DNA of 64,000 bases from Agarophyton chilense (GCA_030374765.1 JARGXX010000047.1:1-64000); one strand, 5' to 3'. Positions 41,284-52,846 are shown, numbered from the stretch's first letter. Notes: generated by a model not told the origin, from the letters alone. A program made the numbers and translations.

Positions 41284-42136
41284 GAGAAAGAAACCTCGGA
41301 CACGAAATCATAGGAAAGGGTGATGTAGTCCACACCACACGATAACAAAGAAGAAGCGAGCTGTCCTAAACATAGTAGCGTTGCTATATTTTTGTTACGT
41401 TGTGAATGGCAATTATTTCTTGGAAAGACATTTGCTCCGAGTGGCGGACGCATGTTGAGTGGTCCGAAACTCCGCCACCATGGCGAAAGTCCACCGTGTA
41501 CGCCAACCAATCTGCGGATTATTTGATATACTTGCTTGCACCAGAGGCTGTCGATGGTCAAATTTAGCAAATCTGGAGATAAGATGCGCCTGCAACTGCA
41601 CGCGGTCGCAACTGTACAAATGCGCCCTGAAATGGTTTCAGCGCAGCTTGGCCACAGAACAGATAAAACTCCGACCAACTTCCACACTAGCTTCGACCGT
41701 TGAAAAGGATCAGGCGGCGAGCGCGGAGCCCGCGCCCGCAACAGCATTGTTTACCTTACCCACCGCACTTGGAAAGTGAACGATTGAAGCGGCAACCCTT
41801 GCGTCCGCCGGCTGTTGTTGTTGGAATGTTTTCTCTCTCAGGACACGGTCTGACGCGCCAAGAGGGCACCAGAACTCCTTCAACTAAAAGGGCTATGTAC
41901 CTCGTGCCCAGCTTTCAGTGGCGCAATCTTCATCTAGCACCTTGGACGTCCCGGTCGAGCTTTGACGACAATGGTCTCGAGAACGGCGACAAACGTAGTA
42001 GTTGTGGTCCAAATTCGTTTCGGAGCCGCCATTCAAGTTCGACTCGACAAATCCTGTGTTAATTCCCATCGCTATTTGTCTGTAGGATCAGCCGCCCCAT
42101 TCCTATTCAAGCGCTCCCGATGCAAGATTGTAGCCT
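41284..42136 (-). repeat. Inverted-repeat right arm with a ~250-bp extra segment
   Basis: Matches 19487-20094 except for 41490-41738, which has no counterpart there. The extra segment begins after GAAAGTCCA and ends before CAACAGCATTG. I see no terminal repeats or target duplication around it, so it may be the ancestral state, deleted in the other copy. Confidence 0.75.
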
Positions 42137-42749
42137 AGCATCGCCTTACCTGCCAACCACTACAATGTATTTGAATTTCATCTAACCGTTTAGAACCAGA
42201 ACCCAGCCGACTATTGCTCATCCCGACGCACTAAGGTTACTGAAACTACGCTCTTGTCTCCACTACACTACAGAGCGCCAAGCTCTGGTACGTTCTGAAG
42301 AATTGAGAAGAGTACCTGTACAATTTGAGACAAGAAAGTCATGCCCAGGTCTCTCTATGCCACGGGCACCAGCGACACACTGTACCGCATCCACGCACAC
42401 CGGCCTTGTATAATTGTGTGGTACATGACGATCAACCCAAGTACTACCAGACTGCAGTGAAACAAACAGAAGACTTGGAATAACTTACACCCAGTCAATG
42501 GTGAACGGGCATTGGCGCGCATTTCTGATTTTCGGCATGAACCTAAGCGCGTAGGGACACAGCATAAAATCAAAAGCAGTGGGCACTGGGTTGGGAAACC
42601 AAAGAGGACGGCGTTGAGCGTGCAGGAGGGAAGCGGCAAAACCAAAACCTGTGCTGGACAAGTGTTAATACATGCTACTGACCTGTCGCGATACCATCAC
42701 GAGATTTCACAGAAAACCCTCGAACTGTTTTACAACAGCACTGTTGTGG
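42137..42749 (+). other. Non-coding spacer with empty solo-LTR site
   Basis: Homologous to 20095-20830. The uninterrupted CTGTACCGCATCC (ACCGC at 42384-42388) is the pre-insertion site of the solo LTR at 20347-20576. Confidence 0.75.
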
Positions 42750-44432
42750 GCTCTATGAATATCAACCGTACTGCTGGAAGAGTACGCTGAATTTCTCAGA
42801 AGAATTTGTGTTTTCCTGAACAACGATGAAGGACATGGACGCCCGATGTGGAATGTCAGTTAAGCCTAAGCCAAAAGGGCACGCCACAACGATCGAAAAG
42901 ACCCCGGCCTCGATCGAGCAAACCAAAGTCGATGGCAGAATAGACAGGAGCGGAGAAAGATGATCAAGCCCCGGCCTGTGCTGAACAACTATTTATGAGC
43001 GTTCCAAATCTACAGCGGTTGCCCTACGAGATGTGAGACAGTCAGTACACTAAACTGTTTTAAATGTGCACCGTTTCGGCCAACTTTGAGCACGCATATA
43101 CGGCCCATTGATCGCATTCTCACCCACCGGGACATTTTAAGTTTCCAACAAATGATGTCACACTGGCCAATCCGTTTCCTCTTTAGAACACTTGCTGCAG
43201 TGTCACCTGCAAAACTGCTTGATATCCACATTTGCGCCAGCTCATGAATACAGTTTGCTTTCGCTACGCTCGGGAGGAAGTATACCAGTACGGAAGGTAC
43301 GCAATCCCCGTAGACAAACGCAAGTGCTGCACGTAAACAGTTGCCCATCTGCCAGTTTCAGATACGCTGCCGAATCAGCATCTGTTCAGATGCAGTCGAG
43401 GGACAAAGAGGTTGGAGACGGAAAGGTTACGGTGCACGTTTCTGTGCTTGGGGCACAGTCGCCAACAACATGTACATTTTACCAAAGCTGATATCATCCA
43501 TCACGTTAAGCACTATCTGTCTATGGATGTCCATTATTGCTTCCAAAGCGCACAGCTTTCCATCAAGCCTAAATTCCGTTCCCCCGCTAAGTAATCGCTC
43601 CCAATTCTGTAAACTGCACCCACAACGCAAATTCTGTACCATCTTCGAATCGCGTTTCACATCTGATCACTCGTGTGTTCATAGCTGCAAAAGATACTTT
43701 TCGAGCAACGTTATAGTAGTATGTATCGTTTTTGAATGGCAACGATACACGTGAGAGCTTTCCAACATGTACCTCTACCCCACTACAGGAGACAAGCCAG
43801 TGACCACCACAATCACTTACTGTCCAACTGTGTTGATATCTCGAATCACTTTGTTTCCTTCGACGACACCAACTGCGGCAACTGCACCCAGAGCAACGCC
43901 GAGCGCATTTCGTTCTGCTTGTTCGTGTCATCTGCACCAGCTTCTGATTTGCATACGCATGTGCGTCTCTTGGAACCCAACGAATGCTGTCGTATGACAG
44001 ACACCAGCGTCTTGCCATGCGGTCGACATCCATGCTGACATGCGCTTTCCCTCCGTTTTGGAACGAATATCAACGGCTGTTCAGTCCGTGATTTTGTTGG
44101 AGAGCACAGCTCCTGAAGTTCTTTCTGTTCTGGTTTATTGACACAAAACTGGTCCAAGATGATTCACACCGCGTTCAAATTTTGGTTTTCACAGAGGATG
44201 GAAACCAGTGTGCTCTTTGGCTGCGATGAGAGATGATGCTCCGTGACGAAAAACTTCGAGTACTTTCGGATACTAGATCGAAGTGAAACGGATCACACTT
44301 TTCAGTACTTGGTCGCTGGTGTCGCCGGCGAACACCGAGCTACCTTGCGGCTTTGCCATCAACGTTGGTCGAGAAATATCGTCCTCTGTGTGTTGAAGCG
44401 TTTCTCTCACCGTGCGTTCTGTGTACTTTACA
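42750..44432 (+). repeat. Second copy of the non-coding arm within the mosaic unit
   Basis: Homologous to 15462-17145 and, from about 43650, to 38289-39050. Within one mosaic unit the arm segment thus occurs twice. Homology ends at about 44432, where the helical-repeat gene fragment begins. No product recognised. Confidence 0.75.
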
Positions 44433-44922
44433 TCATCAACTCGACCATCAGAATCACGCCGTTCGTCATGCCGCTTGGACAGAAATTGCGCGCTTGCTCC
44501 ATGATGCCACTCCGCATCCGCGCCTGGCGCACGCCATCCTTTCCCCGCTTCTTGCCGTGCTCCATCACCCTCACGAATATCACTTTGAAGTAGTCGCCGC
44601 CCTACTTCCCGACTTGCTCTCGTCCCTGTGCGCATCCGATCAGCCCAATTTCACCGCTCATCACACCACGCTCATGTGCGCCGTCATGGACGCCGTCTCT
44701 TTGCTCAACAAACCCAACCACGCACTGGAAAACCTTCTCACGGTCTTGCGCGACGAGCAGTACGCCCGCATAATGCCCCGGCACGCTGCCAACCGCGCGC
44801 ACTCGTTTCTTAGCACTGCTCTCTCTCTTGCCTGCGATCCCCTGATTTGGACACCCAACCCAACCTTCGTTCGGCAGTGTGGAAAAGCGCGCAGTATGCT
44901 TTGCGGTGCAGACGGAATTTGA
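44353..44922 (+). pseudogene. Helical-repeat gene fragment fused to arm sequence and RB fragment
   Basis: A 189-codon chimeric frame. Residues 1-27 come from arm sequence read in a new frame. Residues 28-165 are a Leu/Ala/His-rich helical segment that resembles HEAT/ARM-type repeats (HAVRHAAWTEIARLLHD, HFEVVAALLPDLLSSL, TTLMCAVMDAVSLLNKP). I cannot name the protein. The last 24 residues are the RB pocket-B start (NLRSAVWKS on the coding strand) read out of frame. It is therefore a rearrangement product of at least three sources. Confidence 0.6.
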
Positions 44923-44935
44923 CAGAACTGCCTTC
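44528..44935 (+). repeat. Inverted repeat arm 1 (~410 bp)
   Basis: Reverse complement of about 45891-46302. It spans the helical-repeat segment and the first 75 bp of RB pocket B. The spacer (44936-45890) holds the rest of RB pocket B and the C-tail. Confidence 0.85.
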
Positions 44936-45086
44936 GGTTGCAATCGGATATGTACATCCCTACGGAGCGCTACAACTGTCTGCTGCACCAAACTCACCTT
45001 CAGACCTCCATGTCGTCCCCATCGGTACCTTGCGACACATTACCATCTTCCGCATCTCCTGAATCGGTCTCTGTACTTCTCACAAC

Positions 45087-46010
45087 TCAACCTGATCTTC
45101 CGATGACTTCTTGCACCTCCCGCCGCACTGCGGTACATCTTGCGTCGACAACCGGCCCGTCGAAACTCAGTGGTCGATACCGTCTTCTCTCCCGGCTTCT
45201 GTGACTCACTGCAACATTTCCGATAGGACTTTCTCCAAAGGCGAATGGTGACCGAGTACCCGGTGTCATTGAACCCAGATCGTTGCCTTGACTTCTCCGC
45301 ACGCTGTGCTGTCGACTCAGAGCCATATTCCTCGTGGACGGTGACATGGGAGAAACAAAAATCGATCCGATTTGTTTTGGGGATCTTTGTGTCTTCATGA
45401 TGCGCATAGCACTCTGCAATAATTTACGATCAATATCCCCAAACATTTTCTTTTGTTCCCTTCCCTGACGGCGGCTTGCCCGTCTGGAAAGGTCATTCAA
45501 ACCTTCTGAAGCTTGGTCGTCTGCCTTACTCGCTCGCAATGCTTCCGCTAATCTCTTTGCATCTCGGCCTTCAATATCTTCGCCCGTCAGTACGATGAAG
45601 TTGCTCATGTAAGGCACAAACACTTCGTTATAGAAGCGAATGATATCGCCTGTCTCTTCAGTCGTCGATTCCGGTCGTGGCCCACTATCATCGGCAGCAT
45701 CTTCCGCCAACAAATGCCCGAAATCTCCGAGAAAAATGTTATGGGACACTGGTGGAGAATTGCTCCGAAATGTAGGATCACTTGTGTGCTCCAATTGATT
45801 GTAGTGCCACACGATATGGCGGAACTGCAGTTGGATATGTTGGATCTTGGCCACGCCATCTATCACAAACAGGATGATCAAGTCAATATGTCTGTTGACT
45901 GTCAAATTCCATCTGCACCACAGAGCATACTGCACGCTTTTCCACACTGCCGAACGAAGGTTGGTTTGGGTGTCCAAATCAGGGGATCGCAGGCAAGAGA
46001 GAGAGAGCAT
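45087..46010 (-). pseudogene. RB-family pocket B and C-tail with intact C-terminus, 5' end replaced
   Basis: A 307-codon frame. From about residue 16 it matches 11674-12711 from LRSAVWKSVQYALW onward, including the HIDLIILFVIDG and IIRFYNEVF motifs. It reads through CGA where the 11674 copy has TGA, into RSPFAFGESPIGNV and LSFDGPVVD, the RB C-tail. The first residues (MLSLSCLRSPDLDTQT) come from the inverted helical-repeat fragment, so pocket A and the N-domain are absent. Without pocket A it should not form a working pocket. Confidence 0.75.
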
Positions 46011-46302
46011 TGCTAAGCAACGAGTGCGCGCGGTTGGCAGCGTGCCGGGGCATTATGCGGGCGTACTGCTCGTCGCGCAAGACCGTGAGAAGGGTTTCGA
46101 GTGCATGGTTGGGTTTGTTGAGCAAAGAGACGGCGTCCATGACGGCGCACATGAGCGTGGTGTGATGAGCGGTGAAATTGGGCTGATCGGATGCGCGCAG
46201 GGACGAGAGCAAGTCGGGAAGTAGGGCGGCGACTACTTCAAAGTGATTTTCGTGAAGGTGATGGAGCACGGCAAGAAGCGCGGAAAGGATGGCGTGCGTA
46301 TG
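45891..46302 (-). repeat. Inverted repeat arm 2 (~410 bp)
   Basis: Partner of 44528-44935. Confidence 0.85.
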
Positions 46303-46350
46303 AATGTCGACAGCTAGTGACAGGATGCCATGTAATGCGCACGCGAGCAC
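45979..46350 (-). pseudogene. Helical-repeat gene fragment, inverted copy
   Basis: 123 codons matching the fragment at 44433-44855 (HFEVVAALLPDLLSSL, TTLMCAVMDAVSLLNKP), ending at a stop just before the RB sequence begins in another frame. The N-terminal 15 residues differ from arm 1. Confidence 0.6.
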
Positions 46351-46529
46351 TTACGTGCCCTGACGCCCGTTCCAACTTGCATTCGTAGTTAGTGCCTTTA
46401 CATGAGCAATTACTATTGTCTACATAAACACAGCAAGATGAATCTGCAGGTCATCTGACTACACGGACGCCGGGGCACCCAAGTTGTCTAAGAAACATAG
46501 CTACAGTTGTTACCCCGCTCAATACTTAG

Positions 46530-46545
46530 TTATGGGCCCAGCACC
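46530..46545 (+). promoter_or_regulatory. Copia primer-binding site containing the gag ATG
   Basis: TTATGGGCCCAGCACC. TTATGGGCCCAGC is the exact complement of the anticodon stem-loop of eukaryotic initiator tRNA-Met. The ATG at 46532-46534 is in frame with gag. Confidence 0.8.
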
Positions 46546-47669
46546 AGCCTCATCCTCCGGCACGCGCAGCCGTCCACGTTTTTCTTAGGACCTGAAAAAC
46601 GTCCTGTGGACTGACGGCAAAGGCAACCAGGAAGATTACGCAAAGTCAGTGGCACTATAAGACTTCATTTCACGAGAAATTGCCCGACTCAAAATCGAAC
46701 AAGATGGCGTTACCGATTCGCAGAACAATTCTGAAGAGCCAGCTGTATGGAAGGTCTCGAGATCTGCGTTCTACGATCAGTGACGAAGATGTTGCTTCAG
46801 ATGAAGAAGCCGACAAGATCGTCAAAACCATCTATAAGTGAGATTCGCTGTCTGTTGTCAGTGAGGTTTATGGGAACTTTATCACGCTTCTGAATATGAA
46901 GGGCTCCGGCAATTAAACGTTCCCCAATTTCGAACTTAGATTAGATGCTTCGGCGTCTAAGTTTCACGCTCAATCTGAATCCGCCAAGTTGCCAGAGTCG
47001 CTGACAGCCTTCATGCTTTTGAAAAACTCAGCTGTCGACAATGGGCAGCGTGTCTCGGTGCTTGCGGCGACATCAACGAACAGCACTTTGACTGCTACTG
47101 CGACGACGACGGATTACCTCAACACTATGTCGTATGAGAAAATGGCGTCTGTCTTTCGCCAGTGTGATGAAGTCCCTCATGCACACTCTATCGGCTCCCC
47201 ACAGCCGCTTTCAATCGCTGCCAATGCAGCACAGCTCCTGCCGCGCAACTAGAACCGCCCCGACCGTCGCAACAAGGGTAGACTCCTTTCCATGCGCTAT
47301 CCTTGTGACATTTTCAAGAAGTTTGGTCAACGGAAAAAGAACCACAACCCGGATGGTTCCTTACCCTCCCATGTGCGCTGCCTCGACTCCCCAGCTCCAT
47401 CGCTGAACACGTCGCCGCCGAACAAGTATGGACAGCAGAATGATGCCCCGAAGAAGGTTGTTTCTTTTAACTGTGCCACCATGACCAGTTCAACGGCAGC
47501 TGTCTCCGCAAATCCCGCGCCTGCCCGTCTCGGTCCTCTCCTAGATGACGGCGCACCGTACAGTGCCAGCGGACAAGTCGAGCTGCATCTCCTGTCTATC
47601 GAACTCGGATTGGCTCCCGACACTCCACATGAAACGATTCCTGCATCGCTCAACGGCCACACCAGGTAG
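46532..47669 (+). pseudogene. Copia gag and protease start
   Basis: From the ATG in the primer-binding site one frame reads MGPAPASSSGTRSRPRFS, a stop, then NVLWTDGKGNQEDYAKSV, a stop, then FISREIARLKIEQDGVT, and stops again near 46782. A later frame (46989-47252) has LPESLTAFMLLKNSAVD. 47292-47669 has the zinc-knuckle remnant CDIFKKFGQRKKNH (second Cys and the His lost) and the protease active site LLDDGAPYS. The order and motifs match the minus-strand relative at 8700-9750. Confidence 0.8.
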
Positions 47670-47774
47670 CAATATGACGTGGGTGCTCATGCAAGCCTCC
47701 AGCGCAGCATTCTTGGCTAGATAGTCCTGCGCGCCAAGTCTGACCTCGGAAATGACATCAACATCACCCACTTA

Positions 47775-48530
47775 GTGCTCGAAGGATCATCGCAGTGGGT
47801 GATCGGGAGAAATGTCACCCCCAAGGCGAACATTGTTCATTTTGGTATGAACGCTCTGTGCTTCGATGCCAACGGCGCGAACGATCCTTTGAAAATCGTT
47901 GATGACGGCTTCCTATCCTATATCTCTGTAGAACGCTTCGCATCATCCAAAGGATACCTTGTATTTACTCTCTACTGTCTGTCCGCCGTTGCGCTCGAAA
48001 AGTCGCCGTGGGGCGATGTGGAGGCTATCATTGACAATGTGCACGCGCATGTTTGCGGCCACACCTGCTTTTCGGACTTCAAACTCTTGCTACAGCGCAA
48101 CAAGCTGTGAAACCGCACTGTCGCCCAGTACGTGGCAGACATGGTGAACGATTGCACAGTTTCACCTCCAACGATGAAGGTGTCGATCAGCTCGTTGAAC
48201 TCGGCATTCAACGACCTCGTATGCATTGATCACTTGTTTCTGGATCAATTTTGCGTGCTACATTTAATGGACAATGTGTCCCGGCACTCCATTGCCCACG
48301 TGATCAAGTCCACGTCTATGCAGGAGGCAGTTACCGGGTTCGGGGCAAGTTGGGTGGCTCACTTCTGGCACCCACAAGCCACCAGAGGGGACAAGCGTTT
48401 CTCCTTGGAGCATTTCGAGATCATTGCAAGCAGCTTCACATCCCGCTCCATGCCGTGCCGCCCCGTCGCCATGCTAAAAACGCAACTAATTGAAAGAATA
48501 ACATCATTCGCAATGTTTTCTTGAGGCTCA
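47775..48530 (+). pseudogene. Copia protease end and integrase N-terminal part
   Basis: 47775-48110 begins with the protease motif QWVIGRNVT and runs into the integrase zinc-binding segment HAHVCGHTCFSDFKLLLQRN, ending at TGA. 48132-48524 carries the core with the first Asp (LVCIDHLFLDQF) and HLMDNVSRH. A 1-bp deletion relative to the second copy (GACAAGCG here, GACAAAGCG at 60771) shifts frame near 48390. Confidence 0.8.
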
Positions 48531-48570
48531 AGTCGGCAGCCAGCGCAGACATCAACGCTGATCGCTCTGC

Positions 48571-48656
48571 AGAGAGGGTAAGTCGGCGACGGCACTTGGC
48601 GGCGGTCTCCGACAACGCCAGCAGAGAGCGGCGCTTCTTCTCGTCGGGGCAACGGA
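48571..48656. other. Junction filler, 86 bp
   Basis: GC-rich sequence between the copia break (48570) and the RB block. No match elsewhere in the window. The minus strand is open (DEKKRRSLLALSETAAKC), but too short to identify. Confidence 0.6.
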
Positions 48657-50621
48657 GTGGGGCCAAGTCTTCCTAACAACTTTCCTATTCTAGTGCTTGC
48701 CAGGGTACACATCTTTTCAAAAAAGAACTCAAGAACTCTTGCTCTGGCTTCAACATCTCCGTACAGTCGTTCCGGACGCCCCATTTCTTTCAACCTTAGT
48801 GTGATCATCGCCTTTGTTTCTATACGTTGTCCTTCTTCGATCTTCTGCTTTTGCGGCGTAATCGGGGATTTTTCTACACTTTCTGGCTGTTCATTATGTT
48901 CTGGTGACTGATCGGACATCTGTGTGTTCACCAACACTCGCTCCGTCAAATTTCTCTTTTGGTTAGAACGGGTTCTTCTCATCTTGCGTACAAAGGAAAT
49001 CTCGACTACATGCTTGAAGAACTCGTACCAGAGGCGATTCATGTCTCCATGCCATCCATTCTAGAATACGAGCGTCACAGCTATTCGAATGATTAACCAA
49101 GCGATGTGGCATCTGTGGTACAAGGGTATAAAATGTTTACAGCGCCTCGTAAGCTCAAAGGGTGATACATTGAACGCACGATAGGCAACTGTGAAAACGT
49201 GAAGATCCCTTCTACCCTAGGCATAGACAGCGGTATCCCACGCGAAAGTGAGAAAGCTTTTGTGTAGGATGTAGTTGTGAAGTACATTGCTATTAAACTT
49301 TTCAGGCTGTTCGCGTAACCGACGAAGTTCCTTCTCGAGAATACCTTCGATGGTTGAGAAACAGATAGCCAGAGCTTCACGTTTGTACCGGGAATTATTC
49401 AGATCCGTAATCACGTCACAAGGCATCAGAGTACCGTCTGCCAACATCAATGATAGCGTATAATGGGCGACCACCCCCAGTGACCCTTCTCAGATCGTGC
49501 GATATAGCCACACTTTCTGGCGGGCATGTGAGACACGTTTCGCTTCGAGTTTCTGGTCGTTTCTGCTTCAGCTCACTGATCCATGTTGCAGATCGATTGT
49601 TGTCAGTGCCGGGAGTGAGAGCAATGTTTGATGATGGAGGTATAGGAGGCACGATAGTCGTACAGTGCGGCGTAACGACAGCTACTGTGGCCAGTGCCTC
49701 CAATGCATCAGGGTGAGTGGACAGATAGCGTGAGAAGCGAACCGGGAATGACAGTGACGAATGCATGGCAGATTGAGTGCGCGTGCGACACGGCGTAGGC
49801 GGGCGGGCTTATGATGGGGTGACGGCAAAGTCGGAAGCCTTCCGAAGATTTCGGGGGCGTGGGGTAGGTGCTGCAGACTGGTTTTCGCCGTCCATACGAC
49901 GTTTGCGATTGAGAGGTGTGGAAGGCTGTGATGAGGCTTTAGGCGTTGATGGTGCTGCGTGGGTAGTGGGCTGGGCCGGAGATCGTACGGGCACAGACGG
50001 GTCCTTGTTGCGTTTGAACAGTGCAGCGACGGATGGTTGTACTGGGCGGAGGCTTTGCCACGAATTTGATGTTCCAGCGCATGAAGACTGACGTGGTAAG
50101 GGGAGCGAGAGTGGTAAAGCGGCAACGGCAGTAAGCTGTGGCGCATGAAGAAAGATACGTTCGTCGCTTACAATACGGTCATCGACAGCGGTGAGTTGTT
50201 GTGCATACACTTCATCTATTGACTTGCCATGGGCATCGATATCATCTTCAGTAGCCTGAAAGAACGATAACCGAGTGAGGATAGCGGGGGGTAGGAGAGT
50301 TACAACTGTGCGTTGGTATTGGTGCAACTCGCTCGACACGGCGCATGTGATACGAAATACGGCGTTCTCAGGATTGTATGCTGCAATGAGACCGGACTGC
50401 GTGAGGCAGGCGAGCAGCAAATGGTAGGTTTAAAAATGGTGGTACCAGGACCCGGACGGAGATGAGAGCGAGGCCTTTGCAATGATGAACAAGAGCCATG
50501 CGAGGGTCGTGAAACAGAGGGGTGATTGTGAAGCAAACGGCGACCAATGAGAAAGCGTAGCTTTCTCCAAACGTTTGCTGCAACCATGAAGGCGGTGTGC
50601 GATGCACGACCGTATGGTGTT
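48657..50621 (-). pseudogene. RB-family N-domain to start of pocket B fragment
   Basis: Equivalent to about 12326-14290. The part encoding the first ~125 residues of the pocket-B ORF is at 48657-49042, ending at IGKLLGRLGP. Pocket A is at 49217-49766 and the N-domain and linker at 49809-50621. The stops at the equivalents of 12736, 12897 and 13481 are all present. Pocket B proper and the C-tail are missing here but present, displaced, at 57468-58391 and 45087-46010. Confidence 0.75.
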
Positions 50622-50669
50622 GCTTTTTTGAAGCTCTTGAGACCGCTACCATCAAAGCTCGGCCGGAGT
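50622..50669 (+). repeat. 48-bp inverted-repeat arm remnant (second copy)
   Basis: Equivalent to 38241-38288. Confidence 0.85.
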
Positions 50670-51517
50670 TTCACATCTGATCACTCGTGTGTTCATAGCT
50701 GCAAAAGATACTTTTCGAGCAACGTTATAGTAGTATGTATCGTTTTTGAATGGCAACGATACACGTGAGAGCTTTCCAACATGTACCTCTACCCCACTAC
50801 AGGAGACAAGCCAGTGACCACCACAATCACTTACTGTCCAACTGTGTTGATATCTCGAATCACTTTGTTTCCTTCGACGACACCAACTGCGGCAACTGCA
50901 CCCAGAGCAACGCCGAGCGCATTTCGTTCTGCTTGTTCGTGTCATCTGCACCAGCTTCTGATTTGCATACGCATGTGCGTCTCTTGGAACCCAACGAATG
51001 CTGTCGTATGACAGACACCGGCGCCTTGCCATGCGGTCGACATCCATGCTGCCATGCGCTTCCCTCTGTTTTGGAACGAATATCAAATGCTGTTCAGTCC
51101 GCGATTTTGTTGGAGAGCAAAGCTCCTGAATTCTTTCTGTTCTGGTTTATTGCAACAAAACTGGTCCAAGATGATTCACATCGCGTTCAAATTTTGGTTT
51201 TCACAGAGGATGGAAGCCAGTGTGCTTTTCGGCTGCGATGAGAGATGATGCTCCGTGACGAAAAACTTCGAGTACTTTCGGACACTAGATCGAATTGAAA
51301 CAGATCACACTTTTCAGTACTTGGACGCTGGTGTCGCTGGCGAACACCGAGCTACCTTGCGTCTTTGCCATCAACGTTGGTCGAGAAATATCGCCCTCTG
51401 TGTGTTGAAGCGTTTCTCTCACCGTTCGTTCTGTGTACTTTACATGCGTTTCAATCCTTGGGTCTTCCCTCGAAATAAGCAAGGCATCTCACACAACAAA
51501 CAACCCAATCGTTTAAT
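50670..51517 (+). other. Non-coding arm (second copy)
   Basis: Equivalent to 38289-39136, with the same unassigned 163-aa open frame at 50750-51241. Confidence 0.5.
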
Positions 51518-52671
51518 ATGGACAGTGAACTTGTTGCACACCAGTTTTCGGGGTTTCTCTAGAGAAGGCGATTGCACTACACAAATCGCAGCAACCAAAA
51601 CAGAAGAAGCTTAGATGAGTTTCCCCGCGCTCTCCGACTACCGCCGCTTGGAAACCCTCAAGCAGGGAGTCTTCCGAGCTTCCAATCTCTATTCGGCCGC
51701 CACGAAGAGTCAAGACTTCCATCCGGCCATCGATTTGTTTCTCAACGACTATCGCCGCTTGGAATATCTCAACCGGGAAGTCTTCCGGGTTTCGAATCTT
51801 CATTTGGCCGCCCAGGCGATTCCAGACTTCCATCCGGCCATCAATCTAGATCTCTTCGACTGCCGCCGCTTGGAATATCTCAACCGGGAAGTCTTCCTGG
51901 TTTCGAATCTCTTTTCGGCCGCCCGGAAGATTTAAGACTTGGATTCGGTCACCAACCCACTTCTTGCGATGTCCGTCGGAGTAGAAGTGGAACCGTTCGT
52001 CCCGTGTCTCTCGAATGGTTTCAGGAAGCAAGTTGCGCTTACCCCAACCAAGACTGCATTCCAGTCCCACGGAAATGAACAATACACGGAAATCCCACAC
52101 CAAAACCGCCATGGGGGAACAGCGTGGCGAAGAGGCAACGTTCTGGAAGTACTTCAGGAACATAATAGCCCGGAAGAAGGAGCCCCAGAGATGGCACAGA
52201 GATTTTCTTCAGGCAAAATTCACCAATATGCAGTTCATGTGCTTTGTTCTGCACCGCAAGCGTTGTATTACACGCAAGAAGTTCCCAACCAGTCTCCTGA
52301 GCACAACCTCCATGAAGATTCGTTTTTGCCGGAGAGTAAAGCTCCTGCTGATTGCTCGGCTTTCCCAAATCATCGACAAGGACTCGAAAAACTTGGCATC
52401 ACAGGCTCCCGTACCAAACGTCCCAAGATTTTCCAGTGTGAGTAGTGTACGAAGTCGTTTGGTCGCAAGCATCATAAGGTGCGACACATCCAAGCCATTC
52501 ATCGAAAAGTGAGTTACTTCAGCTTTCACTGCGGATCTCAATCACGTCGGTCTTTTCTAACATTTCTCTTTGCAATTGCTTTTGAAACCATCTTCTTTGA
52601 CATATTCATATTGGATCGGGTAGCCAGGTTTTGCAAAGAGCACTGATCGAATTCCACATGAAAACTGCTCA
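51518..52671 (+). pseudogene. C2H2 zinc-finger pseudogene (second mosaic copy)
   Basis: Carries the same early TAG, 4-bp shift, finger-1 TAG (52443-52445) and finger 2/3 deletion as 39137-40290, so the damage predates the tandem duplication. It differs by single substitutions only. Confidence 0.88.
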
Positions 52672-52846
52672 TTAAGCTTTCGAGCATTTGCAATTTAGGC
52701 TGTACAAGATCTACTTTACGGAGATGGAGGATAATTTGAGCCATGTATGCGCAGAGCACCCCAATCGTCACAGTTTATCAACGGGTGTGAGGAAAGTATA
52801 GCTTGCGACTCTAGCCGTAATGTAGTAAGTTATCCACAAACTTCTA

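Larger units (their letters stand above)
37421..48570. repeat. Mosaic tandem repeat, first copy (truncated at both ends)
   Basis: Matches 49802-60951 at an offset of 12,381 bp with very few differences. Since 48571-49801 continues the RB block that precedes 49802, the full period runs 48571-60951. The first copy lacks the left 1.2 kb (joined to copy B at 37421) and the right part of its copia element (broken at 48570). Confidence 0.95.
46380..48570 (+). mobile_element. Copia element, 5' part, truncated at 48570
   Basis: Probable 5' LTR (about 46310-46525, start uncertain), primer-binding site at 46530-46545, gag with stops, protease, then integrase up to about codon 150 of the core. It stops at 48570 within the sequence that continues intact at 60952. 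It is nearly identical to the second copy. Confidence 0.88.
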
